A DNA stretch of 64,000 nt. It comes from Massilia brevitalea (GTDB lineage: Bacteria > Pseudomonadota > Gammaproteobacteria > Burkholderiales > Burkholderiaceae_D). Location: NCBI RefSeq assembly GCF_030711405.1, contig NZ_JAULSI010000015.1, positions 1-64,000 of the forward strand, given 5' to 3'. The translations under genes and the position numbers were made by a program. Below, piece after piece: positions 46,464 through 57,244 of this stretch. The notes under the pieces are model-generated. The model had not been told where the DNA came from, made no database searches, and saw nothing but the letters and a program-made list of their open reading frames with translations. Each line of letters opens with the position of its first letter. The stretch's first letter is position 1.

Positions 46464-47426
46464 ATGAAACAGACACATCTCCGCGTCGTCATTACCGGCG
46501 CATCGAGCGGCATCGGCGCCGCCACCGCGATTGCTTTCGCGCGCCAGGGTGCGCGCCTGGTGCTCGGCGCGCGCGGCAAGGCAGGCCTGGAAGACATCGC
46601 CTGGCGCTGCCGCGAAGCCGGCGGCATGGTCGAGACGAAAGTCGTCGACGTCACCGACGCCGATGCCGTGGTGCGCTTCGCCGCCAGGGCGCACGAGACC
46701 CTGGGCGACATCGACCTCTGGTTCAGCGACGTCGGCATCGGCGTGGTCGGCAAGTACCACGACGTGCCGCTGGAAGACCACCGGCGCGTGGTCGAGACCA
46801 ACCTGCTCAGCCACATGCACGACGCCCACGCCGTGCTGCCGATCTTCCGGCGCCAGGGCCACGGCATCTGGGTCAACATGATCTCGGCCGGCGGCTTCAT
46901 CGCCTCGCCGTACGCGGCGGCCTACTCGGCCAGCAAGTTCGGCCTGCGCGGCTTCAGCGAAGCCCTGCGCGGGGAATTGCGCGACCAGCCGCACATCCAC
47001 ATCTGCGACGTGTACCCGACCTTCGTCGACACGCCCGGCTTCGAGCATGCGGGGAATTACACCGGCGCCCGGCTGTCCTATCCGCCCGGCGTGCTGGACC
47101 CGGAAACGGTGGCCGATGCGGTCGTCAAGCTGGCCAGCAAGCCACGCGCCACCACCGTGATCGGCGCACCGGCCTCGATGCTGAAGCTGGGCGAACTGGC
47201 TTCGCCGGCCACGACCTCGCTGATGGGCCGCTTCCTCGACAGCTGGAGCCGGCGCGCCGACCGCGCCGGGAATACCACCGGCAGCATGTACAAGCCGCCG
47301 CGCAGTGCGGACGGCCTGCGCAGCCACGGGCTGCGGCCGCAGCCGCAGGGACACGCGAAGCTGGCGCTCGGCGCGGCGCTGGTGGCGGCCGTGGTCGGGG
47401 TGCAGCTGGCGCGCCGACGGTCCTGA
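46464..47426 (+). CDS. Short-chain dehydrogenase/reductase
   Basis: A 320-residue SDR. NAD(P)-binding motif TGASSGIGAATA (about 12-23); active-site Ser in NMISAGGF, and Tyr/Lys in YSASKFG, all present. A C-terminal extension of about 60 residues ends with a hydrophobic segment (LALGAALVAAVVGVQLA) that could be a membrane anchor, which is unusual for classical SDRs of 250 residues. AAGGA is placed 9 bases before the ATG at 46464. Substrate unknown. Confidence 0.87.
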   Translation: MKQTHLRVVITGASSGIGAATAIAFARQGARLVLGARGKAGLEDIAWRCREAGGMVETKVVDVTDADAVVRFAARAHETLGDIDLWFSDVGIGVVGKYHDVPLEDHRRVVETNLLSHMHDAHAVLPIFRRQGHGIWVNMISAGGFIASPYAAAYSASKFGLRGFSEALRGELRDQPHIHICDVYPTFVDTPGFEHAGNYTGARLSYPPGVLDPETVADAVVKLASKPRATTVIGAPASMLKLGELASPATTSLMGRFLDSWSRRADRAGNTTGSMYKPPRSADGLRSHGLRPQPQGHAKLALGAALVAAVVGVQLARRRS

Positions 47427-47427
47427 G

Positions 47428-47601
47428 CTAGGCTTTGGTAGACGCGTTCGTGCCTGCCGTTGGCGGCACGGGCGCCGGTTCTGCCTTGGTGTCTACCACC
47501 AGCACGGTCGCCTGCGGCTTGGCGGCCTGCTTCTGCTGCACGACGTGCACCGCGACGGCGCGTCCGTCGACGACGGGTTTCGGATGGCGAAAGTTGAACA
47601 C
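47428..47601 (-). CDS. Possible small protein (57 residues)
   Basis: A GTG-initiated frame of 57 codons with AAGG six bases before it. The product is VFNFRHPKPVVDGRAVAVHV... followed by a Pro/Ala/Thr-rich tail. Codon choice is the same GC-rich type as its neighbours, and it ends just after the convergent SDR stop. No family recognised; may be genuine or a chance frame. Confidence 0.35.
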   Translation of the reverse strand: MFNFRHPKPVVDGRAVAVHVVQQKQAAKPQATVLVVDTKAEPAPVPPTAGTNASTKA

Positions 47602-47690
47602 GGCAGGCCTTGGGTTGAGTGAATGTCAACGCTAGGTGGGCATGCGGACCGGCTTTTCAAGGTGTTGATTTTGCGGGGCGGGCCGGGCCG

Positions 47691-47781
47691 CGTAAGGCTC
47701 TTGAGCCCACGCGGTGCAGCGTATGCGTAGCGCTGGGGTGTGCATACGCCCTACCGCGTGGGCTCGAGAGCCCACCCTACG
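47691..47781. repeat. Pair of REP-like palindromes
   Basis: GGCTCTTGAGCCCACGCGGT (47695-47715, degenerate) and ACCGCGTGGG-CTCGAG-AGCCCACCC (47753-47781) form an inverted pair of the GTAGGGTGGG family, 40 bp apart. They follow the RND operon stop on its 3' side. Confidence 0.8.
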
Positions 47782-47796
47782 GTAAACCGCTGGTCT

Positions 47797-49209
47797 TTAA
47801 GGTTGGCTGCCCACCTGCCACCCGCCACCCAGCGACTGGATCAGCGACACCGCCACGGTCTGCCGATCCGCCTGCACCTGCAGCAGCGAGCGGCGTGCGT
47901 TCAGCGCCGTCACCTGCGCCTGCACCACTTCCGTATAGCTCACCTGCCCCGCCTTGTACTGGTTCAGGATCTGCTGCTCGACCAGGCTGGCCGCTTCGGC
48001 CGCCTGGCGGCGCAGGTCCTGCTGCTGGGCCAGCACGCGCGTGGCCGTCAACTGGTCCTCGACATCGGCAAAGGCCGTGAGCACCGTCTGGCGGTAGCGC
48101 GCGGCTGCCGCCTGCTGGCGCGCCTCGGCGCCGGCCACGCTGGCGCGGGTGGCGCCGGCGTTGAAGATGGTCTGCGCCGCCGACAGCCCGAAGGACCAGG
48201 CCGCGCTCGAGGCCGAGAACAGATCCGACACGCGGCTGCCCGCGGTGCCGCCCGAGGCCGACAAGCCGATGTTCGGGAAATAGGCCGCGCGCGCGATGCC
48301 GATGTCGGCGTTCGCCGCAGCCACGTCGCGCTCGGCGGCGGCGATGTCCGGACGGCGCTGCAGCAGGGTTGACGGCACGCCGACCGGCACCTCAGGCACC
48401 CGCACGCGCCATTCCGGCAGCGGCGTTAGCGTGAACTCGGCCGGCGCGCGGCCGAGCAAAATCGCGATCGCGTGTTCGGCCTGGGCGCGCTGGCGCACCA
48501 CGCCCAGTTCATCGCTGCGGGCGCTGGCCAGCTGGGTCTGGGCCTGCAGCACATCGGTGCGCGCCACGATGCCGACGTTGAAGCGGTTCTGCGTGATCTG
48601 CAGCACGCGCTCGTAGCCGGCTACCGTGTCGGCCAGCAGCGCACGCGTGGCGTCGAGCTGGCGCACGGTGAAGTAGTTGGCCGCCAGTTCGCCCTGCGCC
48701 GACAGGCGCGCGCTGGCCAGGTCGGCTGCCGTGGCTGCGGCGCTGGCCTCGGCGCCGGTGACGCCGGCGCGCAGGCGCCCCCAGACGTCGGGCTCCCAGC
48801 TGCCGCCCAGGTTCAGGCGGTAGCCGGTATCGGCGCCCTGTCCGCGCACGCCGGAACGGTCGCCGCTCAATTGCAGGTTCAGCGACGGGAACAGCGCCGC
48901 GCGCTGCTGCGCCACCAGGGCGCGCGCCTGCGCGTAGTTGGCCACCGCCACGGCCACGTTCTGGTTCGAGACCTCGATGCCGGCGGCCAGTTCGTTCAGG
49001 ATGGGATCCTCGAACAGCTGCCACCACGGTCCCCGTTCCAGCGCGTCGGCGGGCGCCGCCGGCACCCACCCGGCCAACTCCTTGAAGGCCGCAGGCTCGG
49101 GCGTGCCTGGCACCTGGTAGGCGGGGCCGACGCTGCAGCCGGCCAGGCCGGCGGCAAGGATCAGGAGGGACAGGCGGAGGAGCTTCGGTTCACGCATAGG
49201 CTTGGTCAT
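47797..49209 (-). CDS. RND-type outer-membrane factor (OprM/NodT lipoprotein)
   Basis: A 470-residue outer-membrane efflux protein. Lipobox LAGCS (Cys25) makes it a lipoprotein; FLNxQ-like helices and repeated coiled segments (VAVANYAQARALVAQQRAALFPSL, VALNARRSLLQVQADRQTVAVSLIQSLGGGW) show the TolC/OprM fold with two repeated halves. It forms the trimeric channel of the RND pump encoded just upstream. ATG 49209 overlaps the previous stop by four bases (ATGA), so the two are coupled. Confidence 0.92.
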   Translation of the reverse strand: MTKPMREPKLLRLSLLILAAGLAGCSVGPAYQVPGTPEPAAFKELAGWVPAAPADALERGPWWQLFEDPILNELAAGIEVSNQNVAVAVANYAQARALVAQQRAALFPSLNLQLSGDRSGVRGQGADTGYRLNLGGSWEPDVWGRLRAGVTGAEASAAATAADLASARLSAQGELAANYFTVRQLDATRALLADTVAGYERVLQITQNRFNVGIVARTDVLQAQTQLASARSDELGVVRQRAQAEHAIAILLGRAPAEFTLTPLPEWRVRVPEVPVGVPSTLLQRRPDIAAAERDVAAANADIGIARAAYFPNIGLSASGGTAGSRVSDLFSASSAAWSFGLSAAQTIFNAGATRASVAGAEARQQAAAARYRQTVLTAFADVEDQLTATRVLAQQQDLRRQAAEAASLVEQQILNQYKAGQVSYTEVVQAQVTALNARRSLLQVQADRQTVAVSLIQSLGGGWQVGSQP

Positions 49210-52200
49210 TTCGATGGGGACGGGACAGCTTCTTCTTCGAGCGGATGGCGGGTCAGCTCGTGTTCTTCGGGGGTGCGGCGGCGCAGCTTGTCCATCAGGA
49301 CGTAGACCACCGGCGTGGTCAGGAGCGTCAGCAGCTGGCTGGCGATCAGGCCGCCGATGATGGCGATGCCCAGCGGCTGGCGCAGCTCGGAACCCTCGCC
49401 GAAGCCGATGGCCAGCGGCAGCGCCCCCAGCGCTGCCGCCAGGGTCGTCATCAGGATCGGGCGGAAGCGCAGCAGGCAGGCTTCGCGTACGGCTTCCACC
49501 GCATTCAGCCCGCGCGCCCGTTCGGCTTCCAGCGCGAAGTCGATGATCAGGATCGCGTTCTTTTTCACGATACCGATCAGCAGGAACACGCCGATCAGGG
49601 CGATGATGGAAAACTCCATGTTAAACAGCAGCAGCGCCAGCACCGCGCCGACGCCGGCCGACGGCAAGGTCGAGAGCACCGTCACCGGATGCACCAGGCT
49701 TTCGTACAGGATGCCGAGCACGATGTAGATGACCACGATCGCCGCCAGGATCAGCAGCGGCTGCTCCTTGTTCGATTCCTGGGCGGCGCGCGCCGTGCCC
49801 TCGAAGCTGCCGCGCACGTTGGCCGGCATGGCGATGTCGGCTTCGGCCTGGCGCACGGCGGCCTGGCCATCGGCGAGATTGAAACCTTCGGCCAGGTTGA
49901 AGGAGACGGTGGTCGCCAGTTCGCCGTCCTGGTGGTTCACCGAAGTCGGCGTCGAGCTTTCGGCGAAGCTGGCAATCGCCGACAGCGGCACCATGTTGGC
50001 GGCGCTGCTGGACAGGGCCGAGCCGCTGGAGGCGTCGCGCGTGGCGGTCAGACTCGATGCCGGGGTCGGCGTGCCGTTGGCGCTGATGGCGCCGGTGGCC
50101 GAGACGCCGGAACCCGTGCCGGACGACGCCGCCGATGCGGTAGACGTGCCACTGTTGCTGGCCCGCGCCGGCACGTACACATCCTTCAGCGCTTCCGGCG
50201 ACTGCGCATACTTCTGCGCCACGCCCATGATCACGTGGTACTGGTTCAGCTCATCGTAGATGTTCGCCACCTGGCGCTGGCCGAAGTTGTTGTACAGGGC
50301 GTTGTCGACGTCGCGCGTGCTGATGCCCAGGCGCGCGGCGCTGTCCTTGTCGATGGTGACGAACATCTCGACGCCGTTCTCGGCCTGGTCGGTATCCACA
50401 TCCACCAGCGCCTTCTGCGCCTTCATGGCGTCGGCCAGCCGCGCTGCCCATACCTTGAGGTCGGTACTGCGGTCGCTCTTCAGCGTGTACTGGTAAGTCG
50501 AGTTCGAGGACCGCCCGCCCATGCGCAAGTCCTGCACCGGGTTCAGGAACAGCGACACGCCGGTGACCTTCGCCAGTTGCGGCCGCAGCCGCGCGATCAC
50601 GGCCTGGCCCTTGACGTCGCGCTCGGACGCCGGCTTCAGGTTGATGAACATGAAGCCGCCGCCAGCGCGTCCGCCGCCGGTGAAGCCGACCACGGTGTCC
50701 ACGGCAGGGTCGCGCTTGATGATGTTCACCAGCTGGCGCATCTTGGCCTGCATCGCCTGGAAGGAGATGCTCTGGTCGGCGCGGATGCCGCCGTTGATCT
50801 GGCCCGTATCCTGCTGCGGGAAGAAGCCCTTCGGCGCCGCCGAGAACAGATACACGTTCAGGGCCACCACGAAAGCCAGGATCAGCATCACCAGACCACG
50901 GCTGGCCAGGGCCCAGTCGAGCGCATGCTCGTAGGTCTTCAGCAGGCGGTTGAAACCATTCTCCGACCAGCGCGCCAGGCGTCCCGGCGGACGCTCGATG
51001 GTATGGCCCTTTTTCAGCAGCCAGGCGCACATCATCGGCGTGGTGGTGAGCGAAATCACCAGCGAGATCATCACGGCGCTTGATAAGGTCACCGCGAATT
51101 CGCGGAACAGCCGGCCCACCTGCCCGCCCATGAACAGCAGCGGAATGAAGACCGCCACCAGCGACAAACTGATCGACAGCACCGTGAAGCCAACCTCGCG
51201 CGCGCCGAGCAGCGCAGCCTGCATGCGGTCCATGCCCTTCTCGATGTGGCGCGCGGTGTTTTCCAGCACCACGATGGCGTCGTCGACGACGAAGCCGGTG
51301 GCCACCGTCAGCGCCATCAGCGACAGATTGTTCAGGCTGAAACCGAACATCCACATGACGCCGAAGGTGCCGAGCAGCGACACGACCGTCGCCACCGCCG
51401 GGATCACGGTCGCGCGCACGCTGCGCAGGAACACGCTCACAACCAGCACCACCAGCAAAATCGAAATGAGCAGCGTGAACTCGATCTCGTGCAGCGAGGA
51501 GCGGATCGAATTGGTACGGTCCGAGGCCACCTGCAGCGTGATGTCGCCCGGCAGCTGCGACTGCAGCGTCGGCAGCAGATCGCGCACGCCGTCCACGGTC
51601 TCGATCACGTTGGCGGCAGGCTGGCGCGTGATCAGCACGATCACGGCCGGCTCGCCGTTGAACAGGCCCAGGGTATTGATGTTCTCCGGGCCGTCGATGA
51701 CGTTCGCCACATCAAGCAGGCGCACGGCGGCGCCGTTGCGCCAGGCGACCACCAGGTCGCGGTAGTCGGCGGCGCTGCGGCCATTGCTCGGCGTGTCGGC
51801 CTGCGAATAGATCTGCAGCCGGTTGCCGCCGCCCTCGATCGCGCCCTTCGGGCGGTTCGGGTTGCTGGCCTGGATGGCGGCGCGCACGTCCTCGGCCGAC
51901 ACGCCCAGCTTGTTCAGGGCGTAGGGATTGAGTTCCACGCGCACCGCCGGCAGCGAGCCGCCGCCGATCTCGACCTCGCCCACGCCCGGCACCTGCGCCA
52001 GGCGCTGCTGGATGATGTTCGAGACCGCGTCGTAGATCTGGCCGGGCGAGCGGGTTTTCGAAGTCAGCGCCAGGATGATCACCGGCGCGTCCGACGGATT
52101 GACCTTGCGGTAGGTCGGATTGCTGCGCAAGGTCGACGGCAGGTCGGCACGCGAGGCGCTGATCGCGGCCTGCACTTCGCGCGCGGCCGAGTCGATCTTG

Positions 52201-52496
52201 CGGTTCAGTTCGAACTGCAAATTGATGCGGGTCGAGCCGTTGCCCGAGTTCGAGGTCATCTCGTTGACGCCGGCAATCACGCCGAGTCTCCGTTCGAGCG
52301 GCGTGGCGACGCTGCTGGCCATGGTCTCCGGGCTGGCGCCGGGCAAGGACGCCGACACGGAAATGGCCGGGAAATCCACCTGCGGCAGCGGCGACACCGG
52401 CAGCACGAAGAAGGCGGCAATCCCCGCCAGCGCCAGCCCGAGCGTCAGCAGGACGGTCGCGATCGGGCGCTGGACGAAGGGTTTCGACAAATTCAT
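49206..52496 (-). CDS. mdtC: RND efflux permease, MdtC/MuxC-like
   Basis: A 1096-residue inner-membrane RND pump. Twelve TM helices with two large periplasmic loops. N-terminus [24 protein letters not shown], helix-4-region [18 protein letters not shown] (with the proton-relay Asp pair) and C-terminal [16 protein letters not shown] are diagnostic. Compared with MdtC/MuxC (about 1025 residues) it carries a roughly 60-residue Ser/Thr/Gly/Ala-rich insertion at about residues 775-835 in the second periplasmic loop, with no sign of frame change. It pairs with the MdtB-like pump and partner genes around it. Confidence 0.9.
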   Translation of the reverse strand: MNLSKPFVQRPIATVLLTLGLALAGIAAFFVLPVSPLPQVDFPAISVSASLPGASPETMASSVATPLERRLGVIAGVNEMTSNSGNGSTRINLQFELNRKIDSAAREVQAAISASRADLPSTLRSNPTYRKVNPSDAPVIILALTSKTRSPGQIYDAVSNIIQQRLAQVPGVGEVEIGGGSLPAVRVELNPYALNKLGVSAEDVRAAIQASNPNRPKGAIEGGGNRLQIYSQADTPSNGRSAADYRDLVVAWRNGAAVRLLDVANVIDGPENINTLGLFNGEPAVIVLITRQPAANVIETVDGVRDLLPTLQSQLPGDITLQVASDRTNSIRSSLHEIEFTLLISILLVVLVVSVFLRSVRATVIPAVATVVSLLGTFGVMWMFGFSLNNLSLMALTVATGFVVDDAIVVLENTARHIEKGMDRMQAALLGAREVGFTVLSISLSLVAVFIPLLFMGGQVGRLFREFAVTLSSAVMISLVISLTTTPMMCAWLLKKGHTIERPPGRLARWSENGFNRLLKTYEHALDWALASRGLVMLILAFVVALNVYLFSAAPKGFFPQQDTGQINGGIRADQSISFQAMQAKMRQLVNIIKRDPAVDTVVGFTGGGRAGGGFMFINLKPASERDVKGQAVIARLRPQLAKVTGVSLFLNPVQDLRMGGRSSNSTYQYTLKSDRSTDLKVWAARLADAMKAQKALVDVDTDQAENGVEMFVTIDKDSAARLGISTRDVDNALYNNFGQRQVANIYDELNQYHVIMGVAQKYAQSPEALKDVYVPARASNSGTSTASAASSGTGSGVSATGAISANGTPTPASSLTATRDASSGSALSSSAANMVPLSAIASFAESSTPTSVNHQDGELATTVSFNLAEGFNLADGQAAVRQAEADIAMPANVRGSFEGTARAAQESNKEQPLLILAAIVVIYIVLGILYESLVHPVTVLSTLPSAGVGAVLALLLFNMEFSIIALIGVFLLIGIVKKNAILIIDFALEAERARGLNAVEAVREACLLRFRPILMTTLAAALGALPLAIGFGEGSELRQPLGIAIIGGLIASQLLTLLTTPVVYVLMDKLRRRTPEEHELTRHPLEEEAVPSPSK

Positions 52497-55400
52497 GCGC
52501 CGACCTCTTTCGGCTTGGCCGGGGCTTTACCCGACCAGCGGCGCGCAGTGCGGTCGAACGCCAGGTAGATCACCGGCGTGGTGAACAGCGTGAGCAGCTG
52601 GCTGACGATCAGGCCGCCGAAGATGGCCAGGCCCAAAGGCCGGCGCAGCTCGGCGCCCTCGCCCCAGCCGAACATCAGCGGCACGGCGGCAAACAGCGCG
52701 GCCAGCGTCGTCATCAGGATCGGGCGGAAGCGCAGCAGCGCCGCCTGGCGGATCGCGTCATGCGGGCTCTTGCCCCCGTCGCGCTCGGCCTCGATGGCGA
52801 AGTCGATCATCATGATCGCGTTCTTCTTCACGATGCCGATCAGCAGGATGATGCCGATGATGCCGATCACGCCCAGGCCCTGCCCCGTCACCCACAGCGC
52901 CAGCAGCGCGCCGACGCCGGCCGACGGCAGCGTGGAGAGAATCGTCAGCGGGTGGATGTAGCTCTCGTACAGCACGCCCAGCACGATGTACACGCAGACC
53001 ACCGCCGCCAGGATCAGCCACAGCTGGTTCGACAGCGATTTTTCATACGCCCCGGACGCGCCGAGGAAGGTCAGCGTGACGGCCGGCGGCAGCTTGATGT
53101 CGCTGGCCGCGGCGCGGATCGCATCGACCGCCTGGCCGAGCGAGGCGCCGTTCGCGGTGTCGAAGCCGATGGTGGTGGCCGGGTACTGCGCCACGTGGGT
53201 CACCTGCAGCGGCGCTTCTTCCTCGCGGATGGTGGCCACCGCCGACAATGGCGTCGGCTCGCCGGAACCGGTGCGCAGTTGCAGTCGCCCGAGGCTGGCC
53301 AGCGACATCGCCTCGTCCTGCTGGGCTTCCAGGATCACGCGGTACTGGTTGGTTTCGGTGAAGATGGTCGAGACGATGCGCTGGCCGTAGGCGCTGTACA
53401 GGGCGTCGTCGATGGCGGACGCGGTGATGTTCAGGCGCGAGGCGGTGTCGCGGTCGATGTGGACCACGGCCGCCGCCCCCATGGCGCCGGCGTCGGTGGT
53501 CACGTTGCGCAGCTGCTTCTGCCGCGCCATGCGGTCGACCAGCTTGTGCGCCCATTCGGTGACGGTGGCGTTGTCGGCCCCTTCCAGCGACACGCGGTAC
53601 TGGGTCGGGCCGCTCTCGGCGTCGATGGTCAGGTCCTGGGTCGGCTGCAGGTACAGCGTCAGGCCTGCCACATTCGCCACGCGGTTCTTCAGGCGCGTCA
53701 TGATATCGTCGACGTCGCCATCGCGGTCGCGCTTCAGGTTGATCAGCATGGTGCCGGCGTGCAGCAAAGTGTTGTTGGCGGCGTCCACGCCCACGTTCGA
53801 GGCCAGCGATTCGACGGCCGGATCGGCCAGAATTTCTTTTGCGGCGGCCTGCTGCATCTCGGCCATGCGCGCATACGAGATCGCCTGGCGCGCTTCCACG
53901 CGCGCCTGCAACTGGCCCGTGTCCTGGATTGGGAACAGGCCTTTCGGGATCACTACCCACAGCAAGGCGGTCAGCGCCAGTGTGGCCAGGGCGACGAGCA
54001 GGGTCAGTCCCTGGCGCGCCAGCACCCACTCCAGGCCGTGGTCGTACTTGACGATCACGCGATCAAAAAAGGCCTGGGTCTTCACGGCAAATTTACTCGG
54101 CTTTTCTTCCTCGTGGCTGCGCAGCCAGCGCGCCGACATCATCGGCACCAGGGTCAGCGAGACCACGCCGGAAATCAGGATGGTAATCGCCAGGGTGACT
54201 GCGAATTCGCGGAACAGGCGGCCGACCACGTCGCCCATGAACAGCAGCGGAATCAGCACGGCGATCAGCGACACGGTCAGCGAGATGATGGTGAAGCCGA
54301 TCTGCGCCGCGCCCTTGATGGCGGCGGCCATCGGCTTTTCGCCTTCCTCGATATAGCGCGCGATGTTCTCGATCATGACGATCGCATCGTCGACCACGAA
54401 GCCGGTGGCGATCGTCAGCGCCATCAGCGAAAGATTATTCAAGCTGTACCCGAGCAAATACATCACGCCGAAGGAACCGATCAGGGAGATCGGCACCGCC
54501 AGGCTGGCGATCACGGTGGCGCGGATGCTGTGCAGGAAGGCGAAGATCACCAGCACCACCAGCACCACGGCCAGCAGCAGTTCGATCTGCACGTGCTCGA
54601 CCGAGGCGCGGATGCCGGTGGTGCGGTCGCTCAGCACGTCCAGGCGCAAGGAGGCCGGCAGGCCGGCCTGCAGCTCGGGCAGGCGTTCCTTGATGGCGTC
54701 CACGGTGGCGATCACGTTGGCGCCGGGCTGGCGCTGCACGTTCAGGATGATGGCCGGCTTCAAATTGGCCCAGGCGCCGAGGCGCACGTTCTCGGCGCTG
54801 TCGACCACGGTCGCGACGTTTTCCAGGCGCACCGGCGCGCCGTTGCGGTAGGCGACGATCAGGTTCTTGTAATCGGGGACGGTGACCAGCTGGTCGTTGG
54901 CGTTGATGGCGTAGGCGCGCGAAGGGCCGTCGAAGCTGCCCTTGGCGCTGTTGGCGTTGGCGGCCGTGATGGCGGTACGCAGCGAATCGAGGCCCAGGCC
55001 GTAGGACGCCAGGGCCTCGGTATCGGCCTGGATGCGCACGGCAGGCCGCTGGCCGCCCGACAGCGACACCAGGCCCACGCCCGATACCTGGCTGATCTTC
55101 AGCGCCAGGCGGGTGTTGACCAGGTTCTGCACTTCGGTGAGGGGAATCGTGTCCGAGGTGATGGCCAGGGTCAGCACAGGCGCGTCGGCCGGATTCACCT
55201 TGGCGTAGACCGGCGGCGCCGGCAGGTCGGCCGGCAGCAGCGAGCCGCCGGCATTGATTGCGGCCTGCACTTCCTGCTCGGCCACGTCCAGCGTCTGTCC
55301 CAGGCCGAACTGCAGCGTGACGATCGAGACGCCGGCGGCGCTGGTGGAACTCATGCGCGAGAGGCCCGACATCTGGCCGAACTGGCGCTCCAGCGGCGCG

Positions 55401-55591
55401 GTAACGGTGCGCGACATGACCTCGGGGCTGGCGCCCGGGTACAGGGTCTGCACCTGGATGGTCGGGAAGTCGACCTGCGGCAAGGCGGAAAGCGGCAGGA
55501 ACTTGTAGCCGACCAGGCCGGCCAGCACGATCGCCAGCATCAGCAGGGCCGTGGCGACCGGGCGGCGGATGAAGGGGCCGGACGGGCTCAT
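52493..55591 (-). CDS. mdtB: RND efflux permease, MdtB/MuxB-like
   Basis: A 1032-residue RND permease. Starts [28 protein letters not shown]; helix-4-region [22 protein letters not shown] has the Asp-Asp pair of the proton relay, and the C-terminal helix [21 protein letters not shown] is shared with its partner. MdtB and MdtC form a heterotrimer in E. coli. GGGAG precedes ATG 55591; a longer frame begins in non-homologous sequence. Stop overlaps the partner start (ATGA-like, four bases). Confidence 0.92.
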   Translation of the reverse strand: MSPSGPFIRRPVATALLMLAIVLAGLVGYKFLPLSALPQVDFPTIQVQTLYPGASPEVMSRTVTAPLERQFGQMSGLSRMSSTSAAGVSIVTLQFGLGQTLDVAEQEVQAAINAGGSLLPADLPAPPVYAKVNPADAPVLTLAITSDTIPLTEVQNLVNTRLALKISQVSGVGLVSLSGGQRPAVRIQADTEALASYGLGLDSLRTAITAANANSAKGSFDGPSRAYAINANDQLVTVPDYKNLIVAYRNGAPVRLENVATVVDSAENVRLGAWANLKPAIILNVQRQPGANVIATVDAIKERLPELQAGLPASLRLDVLSDRTTGIRASVEHVQIELLLAVVLVVLVIFAFLHSIRATVIASLAVPISLIGSFGVMYLLGYSLNNLSLMALTIATGFVVDDAIVMIENIARYIEEGEKPMAAAIKGAAQIGFTIISLTVSLIAVLIPLLFMGDVVGRLFREFAVTLAITILISGVVSLTLVPMMSARWLRSHEEEKPSKFAVKTQAFFDRVIVKYDHGLEWVLARQGLTLLVALATLALTALLWVVIPKGLFPIQDTGQLQARVEARQAISYARMAEMQQAAAKEILADPAVESLASNVGVDAANNTLLHAGTMLINLKRDRDGDVDDIMTRLKNRVANVAGLTLYLQPTQDLTIDAESGPTQYRVSLEGADNATVTEWAHKLVDRMARQKQLRNVTTDAGAMGAAAVVHIDRDTASRLNITASAIDDALYSAYGQRIVSTIFTETNQYRVILEAQQDEAMSLASLGRLQLRTGSGEPTPLSAVATIREEEAPLQVTHVAQYPATTIGFDTANGASLGQAVDAIRAAASDIKLPPAVTLTFLGASGAYEKSLSNQLWLILAAVVCVYIVLGVLYESYIHPLTILSTLPSAGVGALLALWVTGQGLGVIGIIGIILLIGIVKKNAIMMIDFAIEAERDGGKSPHDAIRQAALLRFRPILMTTLAALFAAVPLMFGWGEGAELRRPLGLAIFGGLIVSQLLTLFTTPVIYLAFDRTARRWSGKAPAKPKEVGA

Positions 55592-55616
55592 GACAGCGCT
55601 CCCACAACAACCATCA

Positions 55617-56963
55617 TCATTGCGCGTTTCCTTCACGCTGGCGGCGTGGACGTTCACCCTGCTGGCCCTGTCCTTGCGGACGTTCGCCCGGCAAGGTCAC
55701 TTTTGCGCCATCCTTCAGGCGGTCGGCGCCTTCGGTGATCACGCGCTCGCCCGGCTTCAGGCCTTCGGTCACCTGGATCTTGTCGACCGTCGCCTGGCCG
55801 CGCTTCACGCTGCGCATGGCCACGGTCCTGACCTGCTCGTTCAGCACGAACACGAAGTCGCCGTTGGCGCCATGGCGCAGCGCGTTTACCGGCACCACGA
55901 CGGCATTCTCGACCGTGCGTACCTGCAGGCGCAGGTTCACGAACTGGCTCGGGAACAGCTTGCTGTCCTTGTTCTCGAAGCGGGCCTTGGCGCGCACGGT
56001 GCCGGTCTGGACGTCGACCTGGTTGTCGAGCGCGGCGAAGCGGCCCTGGGCCAGCTCGACCGTGCGGGTACGGTCCAGCGCCACCGCCGGCAGCGTGGCA
56101 TTCGCGACGATGCGGCCTTGCAGCTCGGGCACGCCGTCCTGCGGCACGGCGAATTCGACGTCGATCGGCGAGAACTGGGTGATCACGGCGATACCATTCG
56201 CGTCGCCGCTGCCGACCAGGTTGCCGATGTCCACGGTGCGCAGGCCGACGCGGCCGTCGATCGGCGCTTTCACCTGCGTGTAGCTCAGGTTCAGGCGCGC
56301 CTGGTTCTCGGCGGCGCGGTCGGTGGTGATGGTGCCTTCCAGCTGCTTGACCAGGGCCGCCTGGGTATCGACTTCCTGGCGCGCGATCGAGTCCTGCTCC
56401 AGCAGGGTGCGGTAGCGCGACAGCGTCAGGCGCGCGCTTTCGAGCTGGGCTTCATCGCGCTGGCGCTGGCCGGTGGCCTGCAGCAGGGCGATCTCGAAGC
56501 TGCGCGGATCGATGGTGGCCAGGACCTGGCCGGCGCGCACGACCTGGCCTTCGGTGAAGTTGATCTTTTGCAGGACGCCCGACACTTGCGGACGCACGGT
56601 GGCCACCGCCGCCGGCACCACGGTGCCCAGGGCTTCCAGCGTGACCGGCAAGTCGATCTGTTCGGCAGCGGCGACGCCGACCGTGGTGGCCGGTCCGCCG
56701 CGTCCGCCGCCAGGACCGCCCGGCCCGCGCGCACCCTGCCCGCCCGCCGCGCCGCCCTGGCGCGCACCGGCGCCGCCCTGGGCGCCGGGACCGCCCGCAC
56801 CTTCCGGCGTGCGGTGGGTGAGGTACCAGGCCAGGGCGCCCAGCGCGATCATGGCCAGGATGGCGACGATGCTGCCCACTAAGCGGCTGCGCTTGGGACG
56901 TGGCGGAGGCTGGCGCTGTGGCTGAGTCAAGGCTGGCTTGTTGGGCGAAACGGGAGAATCCAT
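55617..56963 (-). CDS. mdtA: RND periplasmic adaptor (MdtA/MuxA-like)
   Basis: A 448-residue membrane fusion protein. N-terminal TM ([18 protein letters not shown], about 28-46), then a Gly-rich linker (about 50-95, with runs of G, P and R), the lipoyl half-domains ([24 protein letters not shown]), coiled-coil hairpin, and barrel domain ([22 protein letters not shown]). It bridges the pump pair to the outer-membrane channel. AAGGAT six bases before ATG 56963. First gene of the four-gene operon; C-terminus is Gln/Arg/Gly-rich. Confidence 0.9.
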   Translation of the reverse strand: MDSPVSPNKPALTQPQRQPPPRPKRSRLVGSIVAILAMIALGALAWYLTHRTPEGAGGPGAQGGAGARQGGAAGGQGARGPGGPGGGRGGPATTVGVAAAEQIDLPVTLEALGTVVPAAVATVRPQVSGVLQKINFTEGQVVRAGQVLATIDPRSFEIALLQATGQRQRDEAQLESARLTLSRYRTLLEQDSIARQEVDTQAALVKQLEGTITTDRAAENQARLNLSYTQVKAPIDGRVGLRTVDIGNLVGSGDANGIAVITQFSPIDVEFAVPQDGVPELQGRIVANATLPAVALDRTRTVELAQGRFAALDNQVDVQTGTVRAKARFENKDSKLFPSQFVNLRLQVRTVENAVVVPVNALRHGANGDFVFVLNEQVRTVAMRSVKRGQATVDKIQVTEGLKPGERVITEGADRLKDGAKVTLPGERPQGQGQQGERPRRQREGNAQ

Positions 56964-57170
56964 GCTTATCCTTGTTGTACGAGGTCCTGCTGACAAATGC
57001 ACAATGAATCTGCTTGGAATGTAGCATGGAGCAGTGCAAGTGAATGTTTCGTAACGTACATAGCTCAGCGTGGGGAATCGGCGTGCGCGGCCCTTGCCTG
57101 GTCTGTCTTTACGCGGTTTAACACAGATCGCCGAACGAAGCGCGAAGTTAGCCGCAGGCGTAAACGAAAA

Positions 57171-57224
57171 CGGGCGCTGGAACCCCAGCGCCCGCCTCCT
57201 TCATTTGTAACAGCCGTTACAAAT
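57171..57224 (-). terminator. Terminator hairpins between sppA and the RND operon
   Basis: CGGGCGCTGG / CCAGCGCCCG form a 10-bp stem (57171-57194) followed on the minus strand by TTTTC. A second stem ATTTGTAAC / GTTACAAAT (57203-57224) lies closer to the sppA stop. They are likely to stop sppA transcripts before the mdt operon. The gap 56964-57170 otherwise holds the operon's promoter region, with no gene seen. Confidence 0.8.
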
Positions 57225-57244
57225 TCACTGCGAAGCTTACATGA

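Noticed and set aside
47078..47629. 183-codon minus-strand frame opposite the SDR gene
   Set aside because: Arg-rich antisense-type composition and overlap with a well supported SDR; only the short 57-codon frame downstream of the SDR stop was kept as a weak candidate.
52760..55738. Long plus-strand open frame opposite the MdtB-like gene
   Set aside because: Antisense of a clear RND permease; composition is of antisense type and no homology is seen.
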